Shown here in pieces: positions 1 through 5,362 of a DNA stretch of 5,362 bases. Positions within the stretch are counted from its first letter, which is position 1. The number at the start of each line of letters is the position of its first letter. The stretch comes from Patescibacteria group bacterium. GTDB lineage: Bacteria; Patescibacteriota; Doudnabacteria; UBA920. Made by a program: the position numbers and the translations under genes. The stretch is from NCBI GenBank assembly GCA_023487095.1, contig JAMDEL010000111.1, forward strand, positions 1 through 5,362, written 5' to 3'. The notes under the pieces are model-generated. The model saw nothing but the letters and a program-made list of their open reading frames with translations, was not told where the DNA came from and did no database searches.

Positions 1-1
1 G

Positions 2-313
2 AACCTGACTAAGACCGTGGCCGTGGCAGATACTTTGAATTTCGCGGCTTCCTCCACCCAAACTATCACCAATGCCATGACCTTGCAGGGCGCGGCTTCT
101 AACCTGTTGGCTTTGCGCTCCACGGCCTCCGGCACCCAGTGGAATATTAACCCCCAAGGCTCCCGCTTGGTGGCATATTTGGACGTGAAGGATTCCAATA
201 ACGTCAACGCCTTGTTTATTAACGCATATGGCAGCAATTCGGTGGACTCGGGCAACAATATCAAGTGGGCTTTCTTCCCCGCCACTCTGACCCAGTCCGA
301 TTTCGGTTTTTAC
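2..313 (+). other. C-terminal end of a beta-rich adhesin-like region
   Basis: Residues 1-104 are Ser/Thr/Asn-rich with alternating hydrophobic residues (LTKTVAVADTLNFAAS, then NLLALRSTASGTQWNINPQG). They end in the pattern SVDSGNNIKWAFF (residues 80-92). From memory, a V-D-S-G-N-N-x-x-W-x-F ending closes similar beta-rich stretches in other large bacterial surface proteins, often several in tandem. The segment is cut by the window edge, so copies may continue upstream. No named family is assigned. A parallel beta-helix or beta-sandwich is an inference from the strand pattern. Confidence 0.5.
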
Positions 314-3300
314 CAAAACATTGACAGTCTCCAGCCAACCACGCCTTTGGCCCTGCAAAACGCCACAACCACTATTTATTCCACCTCATCGCCCGTGAGG
401 TTGAGAATGAATGTTTTGGCCCCAGATAATTATTTGCCTTCTGCTTACCAGGCATTCAAGTTGCAAGTTTCCACCTCCACTTCTGTTGATTGGGTAGATG
501 TGGGCAGCTTGCCTCCGAATCCTGTCTGGTGGAACACTTCCTGGTTGAACCGCCGCAAAATTGCTTTCAGCAACGCTTCCTCCACGGCCAATCTGCTCAA
601 TTTTCCGGTACTGGTCAGCCTGACTGCCAACAATATTGATTACGCCAAAACCAAAGCCAGCGGGGCGGACATCCGTTTTGTGGATGCGGACGGGGTGACA
701 CCCTTAAGTTACGAAATTGAAAAATGGGACGCTTCGGCCACCTCCAGCCTCTGGGTCAAGGTGCCGCAGATTGACGCTACTTCCACAACAGATTTTATTT
801 GGATGTATTACAACAATTCTTCGGCAACCAACAACTCCACAACAACTGGGGTGTGGGATGACAGTTTTAAGGGGGTTTGGCATTTAAAAGAGACAACGGG
901 CACGACGATTTATGATTCCACACAGTATGTCAATACCGGCACTAAGGTTTCCGCAAGCGAACCAGCGGCAACCTCCACATCGCAAATAGCCGGGGCACAA
1001 TACTTTGACGGCAGTAATGATTATGTCTACACAGCCGACTCTTTTGTTAATCCAACCAATGTTACCCTGGGCACCTGGTTTAAAACCACGACCACTTCGG
1101 GTCGGAAGCTGTTCGGCCTGGAAAGCAACCAGACGGGAACCGGGTCAGCCAGCTATGACCGGCATTTATATATGGGTTCAAACGGGCGAATTTATTTTGG
1201 GGCTTACTCCGGCTCCATAAAAACCGCGATGTCAACCAGCGTTTTAAACGACGGTGGTTGGCATTATGCTTCCGGGATCCTTGATTCCGGCAGTTCGCAA
1301 ATCAGGCTGTATATTGACGGGGTTTTAAACAGCACCACCAGTCTTGGCGCTGTCGGGGCCTATACGGGCTATTTCAGGATGGGCAGCTACAAACTCAACA
1401 CCTGGACCAACGGAGGCGATGGCTATTATAACGGTTATCTGGATGAAGTCCGGCTTTCAACTACCACCCGCTCCGCAGATTGGATTTTGGCCGAATACAA
1501 AACCGGCACCAACCAATACAATACTTACTTTGCCGAAGAAGGGGCGGGCGGAGCGCCCGACAGTTTGGCCACCTGGCAGTTTTACAACAACCCGTCTGTG
1601 GCCTCGGGCAGTGTTATTTCCGCCATTTTACTTTCCACTTCTTTGGTTCGCGGCACCTACGAGGAATCCAACCCCACAACTCTCAATCCTTTTGATGTGC
1701 CAGTGGGGCGGGCGATTGAATATGATTTTGCCATAAACCCCCAAAGTATGCTTGCTGACACGCTCTATTATTTTCGTTTGGTGCAGGACAGCGGCCTGCC
1801 ATTGGGCGTCTATTCCAATTATCCGGCTTTGATGTATACCTACGTGCCTGACCCCAATCCACCCACTGGTTTTACCGCGACCGTGGATTCCGCTACCCAA
1901 ATTTCCTTGGCCTGGTCTGAAAATGGCAATACCAGTACGGTCCAGTATTTGGCGGAAAATTTGACTAACAGCACCAACTCCGGCTGGATTTCCGCAACAG
2001 CCACCAGTTTTTCCGGTTTGGCCTGCGCGAGCACTTATAGTTTTACCGTGAAAGCCCGCAATATGATTGGCGTGGAGAGTTCTACTGTTAGCCAGACGGC
2101 CACAACGCCTGCGTGCGGCCTGCCTTCGGGCACAGGCGGCAGCGGGGTATCCAGTTTCAGCACGCGAGCTTTTTGCTTGGTCGTCAACGGCGATGCGGTT
2201 ACCACCAACTCTTCCAGGGTAACTTTGGATATCAGTACCGACGCCCAGGGGGTGACGCAAATTGAACTGGCGGACAACCCTTTGTTTGTCGGTTCGCAGA
2301 AATTGCCTTATGCAGCCACAATTTCGGATTGGAATCTTTGCGGCGGCAACGCTTCGTGTCCTTCCGGGGTTTATAAGGTTTATGCCAAGCTTTACAATGC
2401 AGCGGGCGAGGTTTCGCCAACCATATCCGACGATATTAACTACGAACCTATTGATGTTTCTTCGCCCGTGACAGTTCAGTTTACGACTGATGCCGCTTTT
2501 GGCCTGCCGTCCGATGCCGATGTGGCTGTAGGCGTTTCGTTATCCCATGCGACTACGGTGCCGGTTGCGGTGGACTATGCCCATATCGGCGGCACGGCGG
2601 TTTTGGGTACCGACTACCAGTTTACGCCTGGCACGTTGGTTATCCCGTCCGGCCAGACCGCGGCCAGTATTAATTTTAGGGTAGCTTCGTGGACCGCAGG
2701 CGGTACAATAGTATTGGGCTTGGCCAATTCCACCCTGGCCAGTTTGGGTGAGATAACTCAGTTTACCTATACTATTTTGGGTAATGCCCCGACTTCCACC
2801 GAAGGGGAGATCCTGCTTTCAAGTCCCGGCGCTTTGAGTAATAATTCTTCCACTTCTTATACCATATGGCTTTCCAAAGCCCCGACTCAGGATGTAACGG
2901 TTGCTATTTCTACGGACGGGCAGACTAATGCTGCGCCAGCAGATTTGGTTTTTTCGCCTGCTAACTGGAATATCCCACAAAGCGTCGGTTTGGTGCAAAC
3001 AATAAATGCCACAAGCACTTCTTATGGTACTGTTGACCATACAGCCCAAAGCCAGGATCCGGCTTATCGCTACGTTACCAAGAGCCTGGTTGTGGTTTTG
3101 GGCAGTGCCGATAGCTTTTGCCAACAGAACCCAACCGACCCGACTTGCAGTTTTTGCGCGCTCAATCCCACAGACCCCGCATGTGCTTTTTGCGTCTTAA
3201 ATCCGCAAGATCCTTCCTGCACAGTTTCTGATCCATACTGCAAACTTTACCCCACCGACCCGGCTTGTACTGATTTTTGCCAAGTTGACCCCACCGACCC

Positions 3301-5362
3301 GGCCTGTGCTTACTGCGCTTTACACCCGAGCGATAGCCAGTGCCAAACCCAAAACTGCCAGACTAATCCCACCGACCCGGCCTGTGCTTTCTGTCAGTTG
3401 TACCCTCAGGATGCGGCTTGTACGGACACTAAAACTTATTGCCAGCTCCATCCGACTGACTCCAAATGCCAGGATCCGGTATGCGCTGACCCGGTCTCTG
3501 TGGCTTGTGTCTGCCATGTTGACCCGAAAGACCCGGCCTGTGCAACTTATTGCCAGCAAAATCCAGCTTCACCGGATTGCCAGTTTTGCTACATTAATCC
3601 CACCGATCCTTCGTGTTCAAGTTTTTGCAGCCTTCATCCGCAAAACCCGACTTGCCAGGACAATTATTGCGCGCTTAACCCAGCTGATTCCAAGTGTGTT
3701 GCGGCGTTCTGCACTTTGTATCCGACTGACCCGCTTTGCCAAGGTTCGGTTTGCCAGCAGAACCCGGCCAATCCGGCCTGCACTTTTTGTTCCCTATATC
3801 CGCAGGATCCGGCTTGCCAGCAGGTGGACTGTACCACCAACCCCAACAGCCCGGCCTGCGCTTATTGCACACTTAAACCTATAGACCCCACATGTTTAAG
3901 TTATTGCCAAAACCATCCTGCTGACCCGGCCTGTGTCGTGGTTGAGCCGTATTGCAACCTCCACCCCGAAGACCCGGTTTGTAAATCCGACGAGTGCAAA
4001 ACCAACCCAACTACTCCAGCCTGTGCTTATTGCGTTTTGCATCCTGAGGATACAAATTGCCAGTCCGTATCTTGCCAACAAAATCCTACCCTTCAGGCCT
4101 GCCAGTTCTGTACGCTTTATCCTGAAGATCAAAAGTGCAAAGAAAGCGTATGTACAATTAACCCTTCTGATCCGGCTTGCCAAACGCCATACTGCGAGCT
4201 CCACCCGGAAGATTCCGCTTGCAAGACGGAAGCCTGCAAAGCCAATCCTAACTTGCCCGGATGCACTTTTTGCGCACTCCACCCCGAAGACCCAGTCTGT
4301 GCGCCAAGCATTTGCCAGCAGAACCCTACCGATCCTTCTTGTCCGCCAACAGGGGAGTCGTTCTGCAAACTCCATCCTGATGACCAAAAATGCAAAAAAG
4401 ATTTCTGTATTTTAAACCCCGCTGATTCCTTGTGCCAGCCTGGTTATTGCGAGAGCCATCCTTTTGACGGCGCTTGTCTGACAAAGGAAACTAATAAAAA
4501 ACTTACTGAGCTGATAAATACAGTCACAACAGTGGTGGATGATTCCAAGGATATTGCGCAACAAGGTTTGGAAAAATTACCTGGCAATACCAGTACGGCT
4601 TTTTCCTTGGCCGCCTTCAGTTCGCTGGTGGTTGCGCCGGTTATTACGGCCGGCAGGCTTTCCATGCCGGTTTACGGTCTGATAAACGGCATGACCGGCG
4701 CTGTAGACTTATGGCTTTGGCTAATCCGGCTGTGGTACTGGCTTTTAGGGGCACTAGGTTTCCGCCGCAGGCGTAAAGTCTGGGGTACGGTTTATGATTC
4801 CGCAAGCAAGCAGCCTTTAGATCCGGTAATGGTTAGTCTGGTAGACGATAGGACCAAGGAGGTTGTGGATCAATCCATTACGGACATGGCGGGCCGCTAC
4901 GGCTTCCTGGATCGCTCCGGCACTTTTACAATTGGTGCGCAAAAAACGAATTACCAGTTTCCATCCAAGCGCATTGCCGGCAAGAGCGATGAAATTTACG
5001 ATAACTTGTATTACGGCGAAGCCTTTACCATTACCAATGTCGGCTCCTCGGTCGTGGCCCCGAATATTCCCATGGATCCCTTGGCTTTTGACTGGAACCA
5101 GATGGACAAACAGCGCATCATTAAATTGCATCCGAAACTGGAACATCTCAAGAACCTGCTTTTTAGCTTGCTCTTTTATTCCGGCTTTGTTTTTACCGCG
5201 CTTCTTGTTTTGGTTCTTCCTTCCGCCTTGCATATTATTTTCCTGGCTTTCTACCTGGTAATTATACTGGTTCGGTGTTTGGTGCCCTCACAAAAGCTTT
5301 GGGGGCAGGTTTATATGAAAGATGGCACCCAGCTTATGTCTGGCATGGTGTTGGAATTGGTC
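2..5362 (+). CDS. Giant modular surface protein, internal fragment (DUF2341-LamG-Fn3-Calx-beta-Cys-repeat-TM), open at both ends
   Basis: Frame 2 translates to 1787 residues with no stop, and neither the initiation nor the termination codon lies in the window. The composition is that of an exported protein: rich in Ser, Thr, Asn and Ala, with successive beta-sandwich domains. Recognisable modules, in order, are DUF2341 (about 176-285), LamG (291-514), Fn3 (617-705), an Ig-like domain (719-818), Calx-beta (822-926), a second Calx-like domain (929-1038), 34 cysteine units (1040-1492), membrane segments (1534-1587 and 1719-1761) and carboxypeptidase-regulatory-like domains (1593-1695 and from 1766). 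The domain set is known from large CPR/Patescibacteria surface proteins. A role in adhesion or glycan binding at the cell surface, with C-terminal membrane anchoring, is inferred. No catalytic motif was seen. A signal peptide, if present, is upstream. The reading frame is certain; the function is not. Confidence 0.97.
365..505 (+). other. First half of a beta-sandwich module (S-P-V-R-L-R-M ... F-K-L-Q ... W-V-D-V-G)
   Basis: Residues 122-168 carry strand-like segments SSPVRLRMNVLA, QAFKLQVSTSTS and WVDVG. In Patescibacteria surface proteins I recall a module in which an R-L-R strand and an F-K-L-Q-Y/F-A strand are followed by a W/Y-x-D-V turn and, about 40-60 residues on, by a T-Y-E-E-x-N-P strand. 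Here the DUF2341 sequence begins only eight residues after WVDVG. The matching second half seems to reappear after the LamG domain (residues 519-613). The assignment rests on recalled family patterns, not on a search. Confidence 0.45.
527..856 (+). other. DUF2341 domain
   Basis: Residues 176-285 match the DUF2341 pattern closely. They open with WW..SWLNRRKIAF (W176, W177, W181, R184, R185), continue with the LNFPVLVSL strand (199-207), GADIRFVDADG (221-231), LSYEIEKWD (235-243) and LWVKVPQI (250-257), and end with a DFIWMYYNN strand (264-272) that is followed by GVWD. DUF2341 is a beta-sandwich family of unknown function found in secreted bacterial and archaeal proteins, very often directly before a LamG/concanavalin A-like domain, as here. 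It probably forms a structural unit with that lectin-like fold. No catalytic residues are known for the family. Confidence 0.88.
872..1543 (+). other. LamG / concanavalin A-like lectin-glucanase domain
   Basis: Residues 291-514 form a laminin-G-type jelly roll. The opening GVWHLKE and IYDST (about 291-306) give the usual first strands. AGAQYFDGSNDYV (330-342) is the family's F-x-G-x-x-D-Y hallmark. LGTWFKT (357-363), GGWHYASG (418-425), LYIDGVLN (436-443), FRMGSY (458-463) and YNGYLDEVRL (476-485) are the remaining core strands, and the module closes with an R-S-A-D-W-I-x-A-E-Y helix-like end (490-499). About 224 residues is normal for the Laminin_G_3 type. Such domains bind carbohydrate or protein ligands, often with calcium. 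The ligand here cannot be read from the sequence. Confidence 0.88.
1556..1840 (+). other. Second half of the interrupted beta-sandwich module (T-Y-E-E-S-N-P)
   Basis: Residues 519-613 contain WQFYNNPSVASGSVIS (525-540), TYEESNPTTLNPFDVPVG (552-569), IEYDFAINP (572-580) and TLYYFRLVQDSGLPLGVYSN (587-606). From memory these match the second part of a recurring Patescibacteria module that ends Y-Y-F-R-x-V-x-x-D-G-x-x-L-x-x-Y-x-x-Y-P. The first part of that module lies before DUF2341, at residues 122-168. The segment links the LamG domain to the Fn3 domain and ends in a short Pro-rich hinge, PDPNPP (616-621). Confidence 0.45.
1850..2116 (+). other. Fibronectin type III domain
   Basis: Residues 617-705 have the Fn3 strand order. 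NPPTGFTATVDSATQISLAW (619-638) covers strands A and B with the conserved Trp638, TVQYLAE (646-652) is strand C, TSFSGLACASTYSFTVKARN (668-687) contains the L-x-x-x-x-x-Y-x-F-x-V-x-A-x-N hallmark, and SSTVSQTATT (693-702) is the last strand. C675 and C705 are the only cysteines in the domain. Fn3 modules serve as spacers or protein/carbohydrate-binding units in bacterial surface proteins. A flexible linker, GLPSGTGGSGVSS, follows at 706-718. Confidence 0.82.
2156..2455 (+). other. Bacterial Ig-like beta-sandwich domain
   Basis: Residues 719-818 read VVNGDAVTTNSSRVTLDIST (727-746), GVTQIELADNPLFVGSQKLP (751-770), ISDWNLCGGNASCPSGVYKV (774-793) and YAKLYNAAGEVSPTISDDI (794-812). The pattern 'x-x-N-G-x-A-x-x-T-N-S-x-x-V-T-L', then 'G-V-T-x-I-x-L-A-D-N-P-x-F', then 'Y-x-K-x-x-N-A-A-G-E-V-S' is common in Ig-like repeats of secreted bacterial proteins. 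C780 and C786 are close enough to form a small disulfide loop, and C725 is unpaired within the domain. A structural spacer role is inferred. Confidence 0.6.
2465..2779 (+). other. Calx-beta domain
   Basis: Residues 822-926 contain the Calx-beta core. VTVQFTTDAAF (823-833) and DVAVGVSLSHATTVPVAVDY (840-859) are the first strands. They are followed by the diagnostic G-T-A-x-x-G-T-D-Y-x-F-T-P-G-T-L-x-I-P-x-G-Q block at 864-885 (D871, Y872, G877, G884). SINFRVAS (889-896) and VLGLANST (904-911) complete the sheet. Calx-beta domains bind Ca2+ in sodium/calcium exchangers and integrin beta-4 and are frequent in bacterial adhesins. Whether this copy binds calcium cannot be decided here. Confidence 0.83.
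2786..3115 (+). other. Second Calx-beta-related sandwich domain
   Basis: Residues 929-1038 contain SSTSYTIWLSKAPTQDVTVA (949-968), ISTDG (969-973), APADLVFSPANWNIPQSV (978-995), and a later QSQDPAYRYV segment (1017-1026). The P-T-x-D-V-T-V ... L-x-F-x-P-x-N-W-x-x-P-Q-x-V combination is known from bacterial extracellular repeats related to Calx-beta. They usually continue with a D-x-x-Y-x-x-x-x-x-x-V-x-N-x-D-D tail. Here the usual acidic ending is missing; the domain stops at LVVVLGSADSF (1029-1039), directly followed by the first cysteine of the repeat array. Confidence 0.62.
3119..4477 (+). repeat. Cysteine-unit array: 34 tandem C-x3-P-x-D-x2-C units in the protein
   Basis: Residues 1040-1492 are 34 consecutive units, each beginning and ending in Cys, giving 68 cysteines with none left over. 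In 33 units the two Cys are nine residues apart with Pro at +4; 26 units have Asp at +6. Typical units are CQQNPTDPTC, CALHPEDPVC and CTLYPTDPLC. Linkers between units run from one to seven residues, most often two or four. Ten junctions are C-x-[FY]-C. The tenth unit (residues 1161-1169) is one residue short. Codons for the same residues vary freely (TGC/TGT, CCG/CCC/CCA/CCT), so most copies are old and kept by protein-level selection. I know no named family with this unit. Its place between sandwich domains and the membrane suggests a stiff stalk, either disulfide-stapled or metal-binding. Confidence 0.97.
4478..4600 (+). other. Polar juxtamembrane stalk, probably helical
   Basis: Residues 1493-1533 (starting LTKETNKKLTELINTVTTVV) follow directly on the last cysteine. 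The stretch is charged and polar, with hydrophobic residues spaced about three to four apart (L1501, L1504, I1505, V1508, V1511, V1512, I1518), as expected for an amphipathic helix or short coiled coil. It contains no cysteine or tryptophan. It ends in KLPGNTSTA, just before the first hydrophobic segment. A spacer or oligomerisation role is inferred. Confidence 0.5.
4601..4762 (+). other. Membrane region: one weak and one strong transmembrane segment followed by RRRRK
   Basis: Residues 1534-1551 (FSLAAFSSLVVAPVITAG) are moderately hydrophobic, with a Pro. Residues 1567-1587 (DLWLWLIRLWYWLLGALGF from 1569) are strongly hydrophobic, with four Trp (1571, 1573, 1578, 1580) and an internal Arg1576, and run straight into RRRRK (1588-1592). 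The basic cluster is a classic cytoplasmic stop-transfer signal. If the upstream domains are outside the cell, a single crossing by the second segment puts the following domain in the cytoplasm. If both segments cross, the following domain is outside, against the positive-inside rule. Confidence 0.8.
4778..5086 (+). other. Carboxypeptidase-regulatory-like beta-sandwich domain
   Basis: Residues 1593-1695 begin VWGTVYDSASKQPLDPVMVS and contain TDMAGRYGFLD (1627-1637), then GTFTIGAQKTNYQF (1640-1653). The order G-x-V-x-D-x-x-x-x-x-P-L-x-x-x-x-V-x-L followed by T-D-x-x-G-x-Y-x-F is the hallmark of the CarboxypepD_reg (transthyretin-like) fold, which in most bacterial proteins is a secreted structural module. 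The later part, with YDNLYYGEAFTITN (1666-1679), is less typical. The same W-G-x-V-Y opening returns at residue 1767, after the next membrane hairpin, so the region appears to be repeated. Confidence 0.75.
5156..5284 (+). other. Transmembrane hairpin (two segments)
   Basis: Residues 1719-1739 (LLFSLLFYSGFVFTALLVLV and on) and 1741-1761 (ending FYLVIILVRCLV) are two strongly hydrophobic segments separated only by Pro1740-Ser1741. The tight turn implies a hairpin that returns the chain to the same side of the membrane. Basic residues flank both outer ends: K1703, R1705, K1708, K1712 and K1717 before it, and R1758 and K1765 after it. By the positive-inside rule both flanks are cytoplasmic. C1759 lies near the end of the second segment. 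Confidence 0.88.
5297..5362 (+). other. Start of a second W-G-x-V-Y domain, cut by the window edge
   Basis: Residues 1766-1787 begin LWGQVYMKDGTQLMSGMVLE. They align with the opening of the domain at 1593 (VWGTVYDSASKQPLDPVMVS) with shared W-G-x-V-Y, a polar turn, a Leu before a two-residue gap, and a V-x-L strand. The distance between the two starts is 173 residues. The rest, including any T-D-x-x-G-x-Y motif, is outside the window. Confidence 0.6.

Noticed and set aside
76..78. Met at residue 26 or Met at residue 136 as a possible gene start
   Set aside because: The frame is open from the first base, no signal peptide follows either Met, and each lies inside continuous beta-rich sequence, so the true start is upstream of the window.
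1628..2260. A 210-codon open frame on the minus strand
   Set aside because: It overlaps well-recognised Fn3 and flanking domains on the plus strand. Its translation is low in recognisable structure and rich in Gly, Arg and Ile without any motif.
3285..3884. A 199-codon ATG-started open frame on the plus strand, rich in Arg, Thr, Ile and Pro
   Set aside because: It lies one base out of frame with the real gene inside the cysteine array. Its length comes from the repeat: few stops arise in the shifted reading of the Cys-Pro-Asp codons. It has no domain, and its composition is that of a shadow.
3896..4387. A 163-codon open frame on the minus strand
   Set aside because: It is antisense to the cysteine array. 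Its repeated R-x-x-R-V and F-A patterns are simply the reverse complement of the units, and the sense frame is clearly the coding one.
3119..4477. Direct-repeat array considered as CRISPR or a non-coding satellite
   Set aside because: Repeats are only conserved at protein level, spacing varies in multiples of three, and the frame stays open throughout, so it is a coding repeat.
3119..4477. Thrombospondin type 3, dockerin or EGF-like repeats
   Set aside because: The units lack the D-x-D-x-D-G calcium loops of TSP3 and dockerin and the six-cysteine pattern of EGF. Only the paired Cys and Asp richness are shared.
4577..4591. Possible sortase signal, LPGNT at residues 1526-1530, before a hydrophobic segment and a basic cluster
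   Set aside because: The motif is not L-P-x-T-G, and the protein continues for more than 250 residues with further membrane segments, so it is not a C-terminal sorting signal.
4863..5261. A 132-codon plus-strand open frame with a hydrophobic C-terminus, and a 138-codon antisense frame over the same stretch
   Set aside because: Both overlap the W-G-x-V-Y domain and the transmembrane hairpin in the real frame. The hydrophobic end of the plus-strand shadow arises because T-rich codons for Phe/Leu stay hydrophobic when shifted.

Overview
The window lies entirely inside one protein-coding gene. Plus-strand frame 2 stays open from base 2 to base 5362, which is 1787 codons without a stop. Neither the start codon nor the stop codon is present, so both ends of the gene lie outside. 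The encoded fragment is a multidomain, exported, membrane-anchored surface protein. Its make-up is typical of the giant surface proteins of Candidate Phyla Radiation bacteria (Patescibacteria, probably Parcubacteria-like): Ser/Thr/Asn-rich beta-sandwich modules, DUF2341 with a LamG-type lectin fold, Fn3, Calx-beta, then a C-terminal membrane and carboxypeptidase-regulatory-like region. The taxonomic call is inferred from domain style only. No in-frame TGA occurs, so nothing suggests the recoded TGA=Gly of some CPR lineages.

Layout in residues of the fragment (residue r starts at base 3r-1): 1-104, end of a beta-rich, adhesin-like region; 122-168, first half of a beta-sandwich module; 176-285, DUF2341; 291-514, LamG/concanavalin-like domain; 519-613, what looks like the second half of the interrupted module; 617-705, fibronectin type III; 706-718, Gly/Ser linker; 719-818, Ig-like domain; 822-926, Calx-beta; 929-1038, a second Calx-beta-related sandwich; 1040-1492, an array of 34 short cysteine units (C-x3-P-x-D-x2-C type); 1493-1533, polar, probably helical stalk; 1534-1587, one or two membrane segments ending in RRRRK; 1593-1695, carboxypeptidase-regulatory-like beta-sandwich; 1719-1761, transmembrane hairpin; 1766 to the end, start of a second such domain.

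Read as a machine, the N-terminal two thirds look like a modular arm for binding glycans or neighbouring cells. The cysteine array looks like a rigid cross-linked or metal-binding stalk, and the C-terminal part anchors it in the membrane. The cysteine array is the most unusual element. It holds 68 cysteines in 34 pairs, and in its second half these are organised into alternating two-unit (about 26-residue, 78-bp) super-repeats. I recognise no named family for it. The second point of interest is the repeated membrane hairpin plus W-G-x-V-Y domain, where charge distribution and domain type disagree about which side of the membrane the domains are on.

No RNA gene, promoter, terminator, mobile element or CRISPR array was seen, and there is no intergenic DNA. 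Other long open frames on either strand are shadows of this gene.
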